DNA of 64,000 nt from GCA-2737725 sp965229355 (lineage in GTDB: Bacteria; Pseudomonadota; Alphaproteobacteria; Rhodospirillales; Rhodospirillaceae). Both the position numbers and the translations under genes were made by a program. The DNA lies in contig OZ245869.1 of assembly GCA_965229355.1 (NCBI GenBank), forward strand, positions 3,782,001 to 3,846,000, read 5' to 3'. The notes beneath the pieces are model-generated. The model made no database searches. It worked only from the letters and a program-made list of their open reading frames with translations, and was not told where the DNA came from. Below are positions 33,460 through 43,000 of this stretch, one piece after another (the first letter of the stretch is position 1; each line of letters opens with the position of its first letter).

Positions 33460-34676
33460 CAGTGCGTTGCGCTCAAGAATGAACGCACCTCAACGCCGTT
33501 GGCTTTGAGGGCATAAGCTTGTGCCACCCGCACACCGTGCGCCAGCAGGCATACAACCGTCCACAACGCCACGACCAGGAAACCAACATCGGGCATCGCA
33601 AAGATCGTCGCGATCATCAGGATGAACATGTTGGGATTACGACGTGCCGTGAACGCGCGCAGCCAGTAATCGAAGGGCCGCCAAATGTGCATTTCAAACT
33701 TAAAGCCTGCGATAAATGCGCCTTCAATCAAACGGCCAATCACGTAGCCTGCCAGAATGACCCACAGCGCAATTAGGTGCGAACTGTTGGCCAAGCCCAA
33801 ATCATTTAATCCGTTCCACCATGCCCAATACCAGAACGGCGGATGCACCATATCAATGCCGTGGTCAAACACGTTGCCCCACTTGCTGGATGTGACGGTG
33901 GTGCGTGCGAGCTTGCCATCGACCGTATCCAGGAACGTCATGCTCCAGGCACACGCAATCCCCAAAGCAAAGTGCCCGTACCAGAACAGCGCAAACGCCA
34001 GCAGCACGAACACTGCACTGGCCGCTGTCACCATGTTCGGGCTTAAACCCAACTTTGCGCACAAACGCGTTGCGTGGAAAGCCGGGAACGGCCACAGCCA
34101 TTTGGTGACAAAATCCGTGGCCCCTTTGTACGACGCACCGAACATGCGCCATTCCACGGCGCTTTGCGTCATGTGGTTCAGTGGCAGCACAAATGGAACC
34201 GCACGTTTGCGCAAAACATCATCATAGCAAAGTTCGGGCGCATCGGGTCGCGCAACTGGCAAGCCCGGTGGCAAGTCATCTAAACTTGCACCATCAGCCA
34301 AGGCTGCAATTGCAGCCGGATAGTTGTCATCGCTACGTGCGGCTACAGCTTGCAGTTTACTGTTGATCTCGGTGGCCAACACGAGTGGCCCGCGCTCCAG
34401 CAACTTTTTAATCAGACGATCTTCCAGCAGAACATCAGACCGCACCAACAAGACGCGCCGTTTTGCCGACCAGGCCGGTTCCTGCAACGCCCCACCTTCA
34501 TTTTGCCACCGGTCCTCGGCTTTCACGTTGGCATAGGCGACATCAGTGAAACCAAACCGGTTGGCCACACGTTGCATACGTTCAAGGCTATCCAATCCCC
34601 AAATCTTAATGGGGCATTCGCCAACCAAGCGAATGATTGTCGTGGCCGCAGGCGTTTCAGAACCGGGGTTTGTCAT
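33459..34676 (-). CDS. CDP-alcohol phosphatidyltransferase with N-terminal extra domain
   Basis: 405 residues. The membrane domain carries the complete CDP-alcohol phosphotransferase motif DGxxAR-N8-GxxxDxxxD (from about residue 252: DGKLAR, then G-NVF-D-HGI-D) and several helices. The first about 170 residues are a soluble domain, perhaps a degenerate nucleotidyltransferase, as in archaeal/bacterial fused inositol-phosphate enzymes. It would transfer a phospho-alcohol from a CDP-alcohol to a second alcohol in the inner membrane. No SD precedes the ATG; the divergent HIT gene starts 54 bases away. Confidence 0.92.
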   Translation of the reverse strand: MTNPGSETPAATTIIRLVGECPIKIWGLDSLERMQRVANRFGFTDVAYANVKAEDRWQNEGGALQEPAWSAKRRVLLVRSDVLLEDRLIKKLLERGPLVLATEINSKLQAVAARSDDNYPAAIAALADGASLDDLPPGLPVARPDAPELCYDDVLRKRAVPFVLPLNHMTQSAVEWRMFGASYKGATDFVTKWLWPFPAFHATRLCAKLGLSPNMVTAASAVFVLLAFALFWYGHFALGIACAWSMTFLDTVDGKLARTTVTSSKWGNVFDHGIDMVHPPFWYWAWWNGLNDLGLANSSHLIALWVILAGYVIGRLIEGAFIAGFKFEMHIWRPFDYWLRAFTARRNPNMFILMIATIFAMPDVGFLVVALWTVVCLLAHGVRVAQAYALKANGVEVRSFLSATH

Positions 34677-34730
34677 ATGAATCAGATGAATGAAATGTGG
34701 CTGAAAAAGGAATCTAAAGGACGCTATATT

Positions 34731-35231
34731 ATGATGGATGCCGCCACCGCAGGCAAACCATCAACCGGCACACATGATAGTAATCACATGAGCGACCCCC
34801 GCATTAACCGCACCATTGAGGCATTCGGGTATCCCACCAACATGGTGGCGGACTTTGGCGAGTGGATTGTGCTGGTCCGCCCCAAACAGGTGACGCTCGG
34901 TTCGGTTGTGATTGCCGCCGCCCACCCCGCCACATCATTCGCGGATTTACCGCCCCTGCACTTCACTACACTGGGGCCAGTTATGAGCCGGGTTGAGACG
35001 GCCTTAAAAACCCTGTTTCATTGTGACAAGGTCAATTACCTGGCGCTGATGATGGTGGACCCGCATGTGCACTTCCACGTCATCCCCCGCTTTGCCCAAA
35101 CCGCAACCTTCGCGGGCCAAAGCTTTGCCGATAACTTCTGGCCCAAGCCGCCGGATGTGACACAAGCGCTGGATGTTGCACCCGAAACCTTCAATATGCT
35201 TACCGAAGCTTTAAAGAACGGCCTGTCTTAA
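34731..35231 (+). CDS. HIT-domain protein
   Basis: About 166 residues. The HIT core has the phosphohydrolase/transferase motif HVHFHVIPR, with FGEWIVLVRPKQVTLGSVVIAA before it. HIT proteins cleave or transfer nucleoside phosphates. AAAGGA lies 9 bases before ATG 34731; an internal ATG at 34788 (MSDPRIN) is possible, and the frame is open upstream into the divergent gene without support. Placed next to the nucleotidyltransferase cluster, it might process NMP-linked intermediates; this is inference. Confidence 0.85.
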   Translation: MMDAATAGKPSTGTHDSNHMSDPRINRTIEAFGYPTNMVADFGEWIVLVRPKQVTLGSVVIAAAHPATSFADLPPLHFTTLGPVMSRVETALKTLFHCDKVNYLALMMVDPHVHFHVIPRFAQTATFAGQSFADNFWPKPPDVTQALDVAPETFNMLTEALKNGLS

Positions 35232-35308
35232 AACGGTATGCCTTAGAGCCGCTTCTCATCAATTTACAAAAATATACTGGACCCTATTAAGGGGCCGGAG
35301 TGAGATAG

Positions 35309-35329
35309 CCCCTACAATTCATGTAGGGG
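35309..35329 (+). promoter_or_regulatory. Hairpin that buries the thiolase SD
   Basis: CCCCTACA (35309-35316), loop ATTCA, TGTAGGGG (35322-35329): a perfect 8-bp stem. Its 3' arm contains AGGGG, the only SD of the thiolase gene, ending 7 bases before ATG 35337. A TATACT -10-like hexamer lies at 35274-35279, about 30 bases upstream, so the hairpin would be in the 5' leader. Confidence 0.5.
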
Positions 35330-35336
35330 TTTATCG

Positions 35337-36629
35337 ATGCCGCTCAACCGCACCACTGAAGTTTGGTTTGTCTCCGGGCTTCGCTCGCCGTTCGCCAAGA
35401 TCGACAGCGTCCTCGCGCAGGAAGATGCCATTTCGCTCTCTGTACCCGTCGTGCAGGGCATGATGAAGCACGTTCAGGCAGGCACGTACCCTGACTTGGT
35501 GCTGTGGGGCAACGTCACGCCCAACTTAGGCTGGTCGAACATCGCCCGCGAAATCTGGATGGATGCGAAGCTTGATCCACGTGCGCCAGCCGCATCAGTC
35601 GTCATGGCGTGCATCAGTTCCATCACCCAGGCTTGCTTAGCTGCAGGCTTCGTCGGCCACGGCAATCGTGAGCTTGCGGTTGTGGGTGGCGTGGAAGCCA
35701 TGAGCCGCTTGCAGATTGGTCTTGGGCAATCCTTGTCAGACTGGCTACGTCACGTCATCCAAGCCAAATCCTTGGGCGAGAAATTGGGCGCTGCCGCAGA
35801 TTTAAAACTCAAAGACATTGGCTTGTTTATCCCCGCCGTCGCCAACCGTACGACCGGCAAAAGCATGGGCGAGCACTGCGAAGAAATGGCGAAGGAATGG
35901 AAGATTAGCCGCCAGGCGCAAGATGAACTGGCGTACAACAGCCACCTCAATGCCATGAAGGCCCAGGATGCAAAGTTCTTTGATGATCTGATTGTCCCCG
36001 TAAATGGCGTAACCAAAGATGCAATCCCACGTCGCGACACAACGATGGAGAAGCTTGGGAAACTCAAACCGTCGTTTGATCGCACCTCAGGTCAAGGCAC
36101 GCTGACCGCAGGTAACTCAACACCGCTGACTGATGGTGCAGCGGGCTTGTGGGTCGCGAGCACCGCAGGTTTGAGGAAACTTGATGGCAATTTGCCACGC
36201 GTGCGGTTGGTAGATTTTGAAATCACCTCGGTGAATATCAAAAACGAAGGCCTGCTGATGGCCCCCAGTTACGCCATCCCGCGCCTGCTGGCGCGCCATG
36301 ACTTGAACTATAGCGATATTGAACTGTGGGAGATCCATGAAGCCTTTGCGGCGCAAGTTTTATGCAATGTCGCCGCGTTAGAGAGCGCCGCATTCCGCAA
36401 AGACAAAGCCGGTGTGGACCGTGACTTCGGCCGCTTCCCATGGGAGCGCGTGAACCCTAACGGCGGGTCACTGGCGATTGGTCACCCCTTCGCGGCTACA
36501 GGCGCGCGTGACATTTCTCAGGCGGTGAAGGAATTAGCGCAAATGCCAGAGGGTTCATTGGCGATTGTCAGCGTGTGCGCCGACGGCGGCCAGGGCACAG
36601 TTGCGTTGTTGGAGAACGCGAGAAGCTAA
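35337..36629 (+). CDS. Thiolase (acetyl-CoA C-acyltransferase family)
   Basis: 430 residues. Nucleophile Cys92 in VVMACISS, NEAF-like HEAFAAQVL, and the His loop NPNGGSLAIGHPFAATGAR. The second catalytic Cys is in VCADGGQG, where most thiolases have CxGGG, a small change. The length and overall look match FadI-like long-chain 3-ketoacyl-CoA thiolases. No fadB/fadJ partner is in the window. Its 3' end overlaps the convergent NarL-type regulator by 4 bases. Confidence 0.93.
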   Translation: MPLNRTTEVWFVSGLRSPFAKIDSVLAQEDAISLSVPVVQGMMKHVQAGTYPDLVLWGNVTPNLGWSNIAREIWMDAKLDPRAPAASVVMACISSITQACLAAGFVGHGNRELAVVGGVEAMSRLQIGLGQSLSDWLRHVIQAKSLGEKLGAAADLKLKDIGLFIPAVANRTTGKSMGEHCEEMAKEWKISRQAQDELAYNSHLNAMKAQDAKFFDDLIVPVNGVTKDAIPRRDTTMEKLGKLKPSFDRTSGQGTLTAGNSTPLTDGAAGLWVASTAGLRKLDGNLPRVRLVDFEITSVNIKNEGLLMAPSYAIPRLLARHDLNYSDIELWEIHEAFAAQVLCNVAALESAAFRKDKAGVDRDFGRFPWERVNPNGGSLAIGHPFAATGARDISQAVKELAQMPEGSLAIVSVCADGGQGTVALLENARS

Positions 36630-37264
36630 GCGTTCTTATTGGCTGCAATCAATTTGGCGACAGCATCTGCACGACGGCGCGAACCAATTTTGCGATAGAT
36701 GCTGCGCAAGTGGCTGCGCACAGTTAATTCGTGCAAGCTGAGCGTCGAGGCAATGAGCTTGTTGGAATGACCTTGCACCAACAAGTCTGCCACACCGCGC
36801 TCGCGCTCGGTCAGGAGACCATTTACTTGATGCGGTGCGATTTCGGTTTCATCCCCCGGCTTTCTGGTCTCGAAAATAAACGGTGCGATATAGTTGTCGC
36901 CCGTAATAACTAGGCGCAGTGCATTCGACAGGGAATTTTTGCGCGCTGATTTGGGCACAAAGCCCGCAGCCCCCAGTTCCAGGCATTTACGCGCTGTCGC
37001 GGGGTCAACATTGCCTGACATGATCAGAACGCGGGTTTTGGGAAAGCCCTTAATCACGTCTTCGACGGATTTGAGTCCATTCTCGCCGGGCATTTGCAGA
37101 TCAAGCAAAATCACATCAGGGTGCGGCGTTTCATGACGCATTGCCAACAGATCGCCGTAATTTCCGAGTTCAGAAATTTTTGTGCTCGCGCCAGCGAAGT
37201 CTGCCAGCATTTCGGCCACCAGTTCGCGCAAGACAGCATGATCATCGGCGATCAAAATCCACAT
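36626..37264 (-). CDS. NarL/FixJ-type response regulator
   Basis: 212 residues. Receiver domain with acidic pair ADDH, phospho-acceptor Asp55 in VILLDLQMPGENG, and Lys in FVPKSARK; C-terminal LuxR-type helix-turn-helix (LTERERGVADLLVQGHSNKLIASTLSLHELTVRSHL). No cognate kinase is directly adjacent, but a hybrid histidine kinase lies at 40013-43369 on the same strand. It is 123 bases after the helical unknown. Confidence 0.93.
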   Translation of the reverse strand: MWILIADDHAVLRELVAEMLADFAGASTKISELGNYGDLLAMRHETPHPDVILLDLQMPGENGLKSVEDVIKGFPKTRVLIMSGNVDPATARKCLELGAAGFVPKSARKNSLSNALRLVITGDNYIAPFIFETRKPGDETEIAPHQVNGLLTERERGVADLLVQGHSNKLIASTLSLHELTVRSHLRSIYRKIGSRRRADAVAKLIAANKNA

Positions 37265-37387
37265 TAAACAAACTCATCAAAAAGCAAGAAGAACCGTGGC
37301 CAGTCTAATGAGCACAGCAGGCGAGATACAGATAAACTTAACTAAAGTTACATCGAAAGATGGAAATCGAAGTTATACCAGGCTCGC

Positions 37388-37978
37388 TTAACGGATAACC
37401 CGGACGTTATTCCCTACGCCGCTCACATACACGTTTATAGTATCGATTAAGGCTTGCGCCTCATGAATCTGCGCCGAGAGCATGTCCGTCGCACCAGAAA
37501 CACGTAGCAGCACGTTTTTCAAAACTTTGTGATGGGGCTGCGCAAAAAACTTTGCATCAAATACTGTCTGCTCTTCAACCAGTCTGTCGGCTTGCGCATA
37601 GCCCGCATCACGGCGCACTTGATCGTAAATCTCTTTAATCTGGTCCGGCACGTCGGCACCAAATACATCCGGCAGGTGCATAACAAGCAGCAAGGCATCG
37701 CGCACAGTCACCATCAACTTAGCGATATTACCGCAAGACAAGGTGAGTTGTTGCACCATATGTTTCAGCAGCGTGTTATCCGCAATGTCTTCAAGCTCAT
37801 TTGCAGCCAAGCCAGCCTCATGCGCTTCGGTCATCAAAGTGCCCGCATAAGTGACAATAATGTTCGCCACACGGCATTCTGTCGCCAAGGCTTGGCAACT
37901 ATTCACAACATCTTCCGACGGCACGTTCACAACTGGCTCTCGCTTCACAGCTTGGAAATTCAGGATTTGAAATTTCAT
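37388..37978 (-). CDS. Unrecognised helical protein downstream of a chemoreceptor
   Basis: 196 residues; I do not recognise the family. The sequence is almost entirely amphipathic helix with no signal peptide or membrane segment, and with features such as LLKHMVQQLTLSCGNIAKLMVTVRDALLLVMHLPD and AKFFAQPHHKVLKNVLLRVSGATDMLSAQIHEAQALIDTI. GGAGG lies 5 bases before ATG 37978, excluding the longer GTG start. It begins 99 bases after the chemoreceptor stop and may be co-transcribed with it. Confidence 0.82.
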   Translation of the reverse strand: MKFQILNFQAVKREPVVNVPSEDVVNSCQALATECRVANIIVTYAGTLMTEAHEAGLAANELEDIADNTLLKHMVQQLTLSCGNIAKLMVTVRDALLLVMHLPDVFGADVPDQIKEIYDQVRRDAGYAQADRLVEEQTVFDAKFFAQPHHKVLKNVLLRVSGATDMLSAQIHEAQALIDTINVYVSGVGNNVRVIR

Positions 37979-38077
37979 AAGATCCTCCACCACGTGAGTT
38001 GCACCCTCGCCTCAACCCGCCTGCCAGCACACGACAACGGGTTGAGGACTTTGAGGACATCTACCGCAAACTGGGAG

Positions 38078-39766
38078 TTATGCGGCTTTGATATCTGCGA
38101 GGAACGTATCAACCTCTGTACGTAAGGTTGTGGATTGCTTAGCCAATTCCTTGGCGGCTTCCAGCACTTGCGTTGAGACTTGACCTGTTTCGCCTGCGGC
38201 TTGTGTGACACCGGCAATGTTTGTGGTCACTTCCTGGGTTCCCGCGGCCGCTTGCTCAACGTTACGGGCGATTTCTTTGGTCGCTGCACTTTGCTCTTCA
38301 ACCGCCGAAGCAATAGTGGTCGAAATACCATTCACCTTTTCAATCGAGCCAAAGATGCGCTCAATCGCATCAACCGATGACTTGGTGGCAGATTGAATAC
38401 CATCAATCTGGCCGCCGATTTCTTCGGTCGCTTTGGCGGTTTGGGTCGCCAAGTTCTTCACTTCGCTCGCCACAACCGCAAAGCCCTTGCCGGCTTCACC
38501 AGCACGCGCGGCCTCAATAGTTGCATTCAACGCCAGCAAGTTGGTTTGTTCAGCAATATCAGTAATCAACGCGACCACTTGGCCGATCTTGCCTGCGGCT
38601 TCATCCAAACTGCGCACCAAATCTTTCGCTTTGGTCGCTTCGGTTACTGCTTCACCAACTGCTTGGCTGGATTCTGAAACCTGACGGCTAATCTCAGCAA
38701 TCGAGCTCGACAACTCTTCGGTCGCGGCCGCAACAGTTTGCACGTTAGTTGAGGCTTGTTCAGACGCCGCAGCCACAGCAGTCGACTGCACGTTGGTTTC
38801 TTCAGCAGCCGCTTGCATAGTTTGCGCAGACGCTTCCATTTGTTGGCTCGCCGAGCTGACAGTGCCTAACACCAGCTTAATAACGTTGTCGAAGCTTGCG
38901 GTACGAGCCGAGACTTTTTCAGCACGCAGTTCTTTGGCTTTGCGCTCGAGATCTTGAGCAGCAACCATTTCGTCGTTCTTAATCATGTTGACCTTGAACA
39001 CTTCAACGGCCCCAGCCATTGCGCCAATTTCATCACCACGCCCCACGAATGGGATATGAACACCCTTATCGCCAGCAGCCAGCACCGACATCGTGTTCGT
39101 AATTTCAACAATCGGGGCCGCAATGGTGGATGTGACCATCAGCAACGACAGAATGCCAATGGCCAAAGCAATGGCGGTGACAATCAGCAGTGTGGTCACA
39201 GCGCTAGAATGCGCTTCACCAGCATGCTTTGATGATTGGTTGCTGCCCGATTCATTAAAGGCAGTAATATCGTCAATAGCCTCGCCAATCGCGTTGAACG
39301 CTATGGAACTTTTATTATAAGCATCAGCTACTTCGCTAAAGGGTGCTTTTGTTGCCATAAGAGCAACAATGCGATCCACTTCACCAGTATAAACTTCGCG
39401 ACGTTGCAATACTTCCTTGAAGAGTCGACGGTCTTCGTCGCTCATCAGTAATTTTTCATAGTCGTTCAACTTATCTGTGAACGTAGCGCGCACTTTTGCC
39501 AGATCGGCCAGCGACGCAGTGTGCTCTTGTGGTGATTGCGCCAGTACCACGCGCGAGAATGTGGTGCGCGTGCGAGCGTTCCAAAATTTCATTTCCCCCG
39601 CTGTCTTAATTGACGGCAGCCAGTTACCGGTAATATCCGCAGTGGCACTGCCCATCGCGCCCATCTGCAAGTAGCTGATCGCACTGAGTGTAATGAAAAG
39701 CGCAATCATTAAACCAAATGCCATCAAAGCTCGTGTCTTGATCGACAGGTTATTGAGAGTTGTCAT
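38078..39766 (-). CDS. Methyl-accepting chemotaxis protein
   Basis: 562 residues. First membrane helix at about 13-33, a periplasmic four-helix-bundle domain with a conserved-looking W-LPSIKTAGEM and FNARTRTTFSR-like segment, second membrane helix near 188-212, HAMP, then a signalling domain whose hairpin tip reads EQTNLLALNATIEAARAGEAGKGFAVVA. It senses a small ligand and controls CheA. No CheB/CheR-binding pentapeptide is seen at the C-terminus (DIKAA). No che genes are in the window. Confidence 0.95.
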   Translation of the reverse strand: MTTLNNLSIKTRALMAFGLMIALFITLSAISYLQMGAMGSATADITGNWLPSIKTAGEMKFWNARTRTTFSRVVLAQSPQEHTASLADLAKVRATFTDKLNDYEKLLMSDEDRRLFKEVLQRREVYTGEVDRIVALMATKAPFSEVADAYNKSSIAFNAIGEAIDDITAFNESGSNQSSKHAGEAHSSAVTTLLIVTAIALAIGILSLLMVTSTIAAPIVEITNTMSVLAAGDKGVHIPFVGRGDEIGAMAGAVEVFKVNMIKNDEMVAAQDLERKAKELRAEKVSARTASFDNVIKLVLGTVSSASQQMEASAQTMQAAAEETNVQSTAVAAASEQASTNVQTVAAATEELSSSIAEISRQVSESSQAVGEAVTEATKAKDLVRSLDEAAGKIGQVVALITDIAEQTNLLALNATIEAARAGEAGKGFAVVASEVKNLATQTAKATEEIGGQIDGIQSATKSSVDAIERIFGSIEKVNGISTTIASAVEEQSAATKEIARNVEQAAAGTQEVTTNIAGVTQAAGETGQVSTQVLEAAKELAKQSTTLRTEVDTFLADIKAA

Positions 39767-39912
39767 CGTTTGTTCCCTTCATGCCCGCCAGCAGCGCTGG
39801 TCCCGTAATTGAAGATCGACGGCCAACTTCTATGGCAACCGAACGCCGATAGGCATAAGGCAAACGCTATAAAGCGTCAGGACACACTCAGGGTTATCAT
39901 TCGCATGTATGT

Positions 39913-39947
39913 GTATAAGGAGGGGAACGTAATCCTCCTCCCTATAC
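39913..39947. repeat. Imperfect inverted repeat upstream of the chemoreceptor gene
   Basis: GTATAAGGAGG (39913-39923) and CCTCCTCCCTATAC (39934-39947) pair in two blocks (AGGAGG with CCTCCT, GTATA with TATAC) with a 3-base bulge. It lies about 150 bases upstream of the chemoreceptor ATG in the gap after the hybrid kinase. It could be a hairpin or an operator; no T-tract is present. Confidence 0.35.
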
Positions 39948-40012
39948 TTTCGGATACTCAAGTGAATAATTACGATTTCAGAAGGCGCTTTATGCGCAAA
40001 CTCTGCGCTTGT

Positions 40013-43000
40013 TTAAGCGTCCATTGCATGCAGAAGCGTCTGCACCAGTGCAGCCATATGCACAGGCTTTGAAAGAGATACCCAGCCATAGGTTTCAATG
40101 CCTTCTGCAGGCGTCGACAAATACCCCGAGACTATGGCCCCCGGAATTTCATACCCGTCAGTCTCAAGCCGCTTGAGAAGTTCGAGCGCATTGCCCCCCG
40201 GCCCAAGATCATAATCGGATAAAATAAAATCAATCGCATCGTCGGCCTCAATAATATCAAACGCCTCGGTCACATTTGATGCCTCGACGGCCTCACATCC
40301 GATCATCGTCAGTTGATCCACTAATGCGTCGCGCACATCGTCATTATCGTCAATCACCAGAACTTTGAATCCTTGCAAACGTTCGAGTTGATCTGCGGCA
40401 TTCGCATTGGCATTCGTCGTGGTATTGCGTATTTCGGATGCCGCTGGGAACCTCAGCAAGAACGTCGTCCCCTCGCCCACAGCACTTTGTACCGCGATGT
40501 GGCCGCCACTTTGTTGGACAAAGCCATACACCATCGACAAGCCTAAACCTGTGCCCTGTCCGCGCGCCTTGGTGGTAAAGAACGGATCGAAAATGCGCTC
40601 AATCACATCGTCAGCCATGCCAACACCCGTGTCACTGACCGCCAGCACAACAGTGCCGCCGCCTTCGCCGGCCTCAGTACTCACTTCAAATGTAAGCGTA
40701 CCGCCATCCGGCATGGCATCGCGTGCGTTGATGCTTAAGTTCAGGATGCAGCTTTCAAGCATGCTGCGATCAACTGAAATGGGGGCCACGTTGTCAGCGA
40801 TTTTCATCTCGATATGAATGCGCCGCCCCAGCGTGCGGCTTAAGGTCGCGGCAGTGTCCGCCAGGATGGCTCCTATTTTGATGTTGGCTGGTGCTATGGG
40901 GGCTTTGCGTGAAAACACCAACAAGCGCCTGATCAGATCGGCAGAGCTATGCACCGCGCGCACGATCCTCTGCGCCATGGCCGGAATGCGCGTGGTTTTA
41001 TCCGCTGTTTCGTTGATAATTTCGGCGGCACTCACGACAACGGCCAGCGTGTTATTGATGTCGTGAGCTAATCCCCCTGTCAGCTGGCCAATCGAGGCCA
41101 ATTTGTCCGACTGGTGTAATTGTGAACGTAACGTCTCAACTGTCGTCACGTCACTCATAATGGCTGTTACTTTATTGCCTTCAGACACTGAAGCCGAAAT
41201 TTGCAGCTTCAGCTCTCTTCCTGACTTCGTACGGCCAACCACAACCTTCAAATCATCCGCACTGGCTGTAGAATCCGTCGTATTCATAAACGCCAGAACA
41301 TCGACGCGACTATCTGCGTTGACTTTTTTATCCTTATTCGGGTCTTTCGGCAGCAGCGCTTCAATTGAAGCGCCGATCAATTCGCCATCATTATATTCGA
41401 ATGTTTTATAAACAGCCGGATTAGCCAACAAGATGCGGCCGTCTGCATCGAGCGTCACAATCGGATTCAATGCTGAATCAAATAACTGCGAATACTGACT
41501 AAGCGCTGCAATTCGCAATTCCTCCTGCGTTACGTCGCGCGCAATGGCCAGCCTTGCCTGTGTGCGCCCTTTCTGGTCCCGCAACGCCACCAGTTTTGTT
41601 TTCACTTTTAAGCGATGCCCCGAATGCGAGGTAATGTGCTCATCACTTTCGGACAGTCCTGAGGTGTCGGCATGTGCCTTGGCGGCGGCAACATCGTCGG
41701 GCGATCTGTCGGTGCCAACCATTTGGCCCAGCATCTTGCCCAGCAACTCATCTCTGCCGTACCCCAGAAACTCAGCCCCCGCTGGGTTGATATCGACAAT
41801 GACGCCATTCAAATCAGTGATCACCATGAACTCATGGCTTTGACGCCAGACCGCTGTGTGCAACTTCTGCAATTCACGGGCACGCGATGCTTCTGTCACA
41901 TCTAAGCACGAGATCAGAATTTCGTCCGTGTTGCCACCCAAATACGCCGGATATGCCAGAATGCGAATAGGTTCACGGTCGGGCGCTTTCAAAATCAGTT
42001 CACGCGTGATGCTTGCCGGGGCAATGACCGCTTTGGCCGGTGGCACCCACCACTGGTTCAAATCAATGCTTGCATCGCTATCCTCGGGTTGCAGCACTAA
42101 AACAAGGCTGCTGATCGCGTGGTTTAATGGGTTCGGCGTATTGCACAGCTTTGCAAAAACACCGTTGGCATATGTAATCTGCCCATGCTTCACCACAGCG
42201 CAGGCCAACGGGCTCGCTTCAAGAATGCGAATATAACGTTCGCGGCTTAAAGCAAGTTCGTGTTGCTCAATTTCGATCTGACCAATCATGCGCTCGAGCG
42301 CACGCCCAATCACAGCAAGCTCGTCACTCCCTTGTAATGTTGAATAAGCCGCAGCCGATTTAATTTCTTGTGGCAACGAAAAGACATCGCCCAACACAGA
42401 ACGTCGATTTGCAATGGCTTTTGAAACATGCGCAAGAACGGTGATGGGTTTTGAAATGCCCGTCGCCAATTTCCAGACCACCCAGCCAATCAGAGCACTA
42501 AGCAGAACAACTGTTATCGCCGTGACGCCAAGGGCTTGGCGGAACGACGATAATATTTTCGCATCCTCAAAACTAACGTTGACTTTCCAGCCCGCACGCT
42601 GGGTCACCGTGGAAGCACCAATCCGGGTGGCACCGGATTTATCGACTGCGTGAAACCTCCCGATCGCTTCTTCTGTGAATGCGGCGCGTGCTTTTTCTGT
42701 GATCTTCTGCCCGACCATCGTTTGATCCGGCCACGATGTTAGCGCCAGGGTGAAATTTGAATCAAAAATATTCACCAACACGTCTTCCTGAACCTGTGAC
42801 AACAGACGCTCAGAAAATTCACTGAAGTTCATACGGGCGAAAATCAGCCCTTTTAATTCACCACTATCATCGATGATCGGAAATGAAAGCGTTGCGAGAT
42901 ATCGATTGTCATTAGAGCTATATAGAACATCGCTGACATATAGCCCTTGGGCCTCACGCGAATGTTCCAGCATCTCGTCTAAGCTATCAGGTAACTGCTT

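Noticed and set aside
37529..38125. A 198-codon plus-strand frame opposite the helical unknown
   Set aside because: The minus-strand gene has a perfect SD and helical amphipathic pattern; the plus frame has neither.
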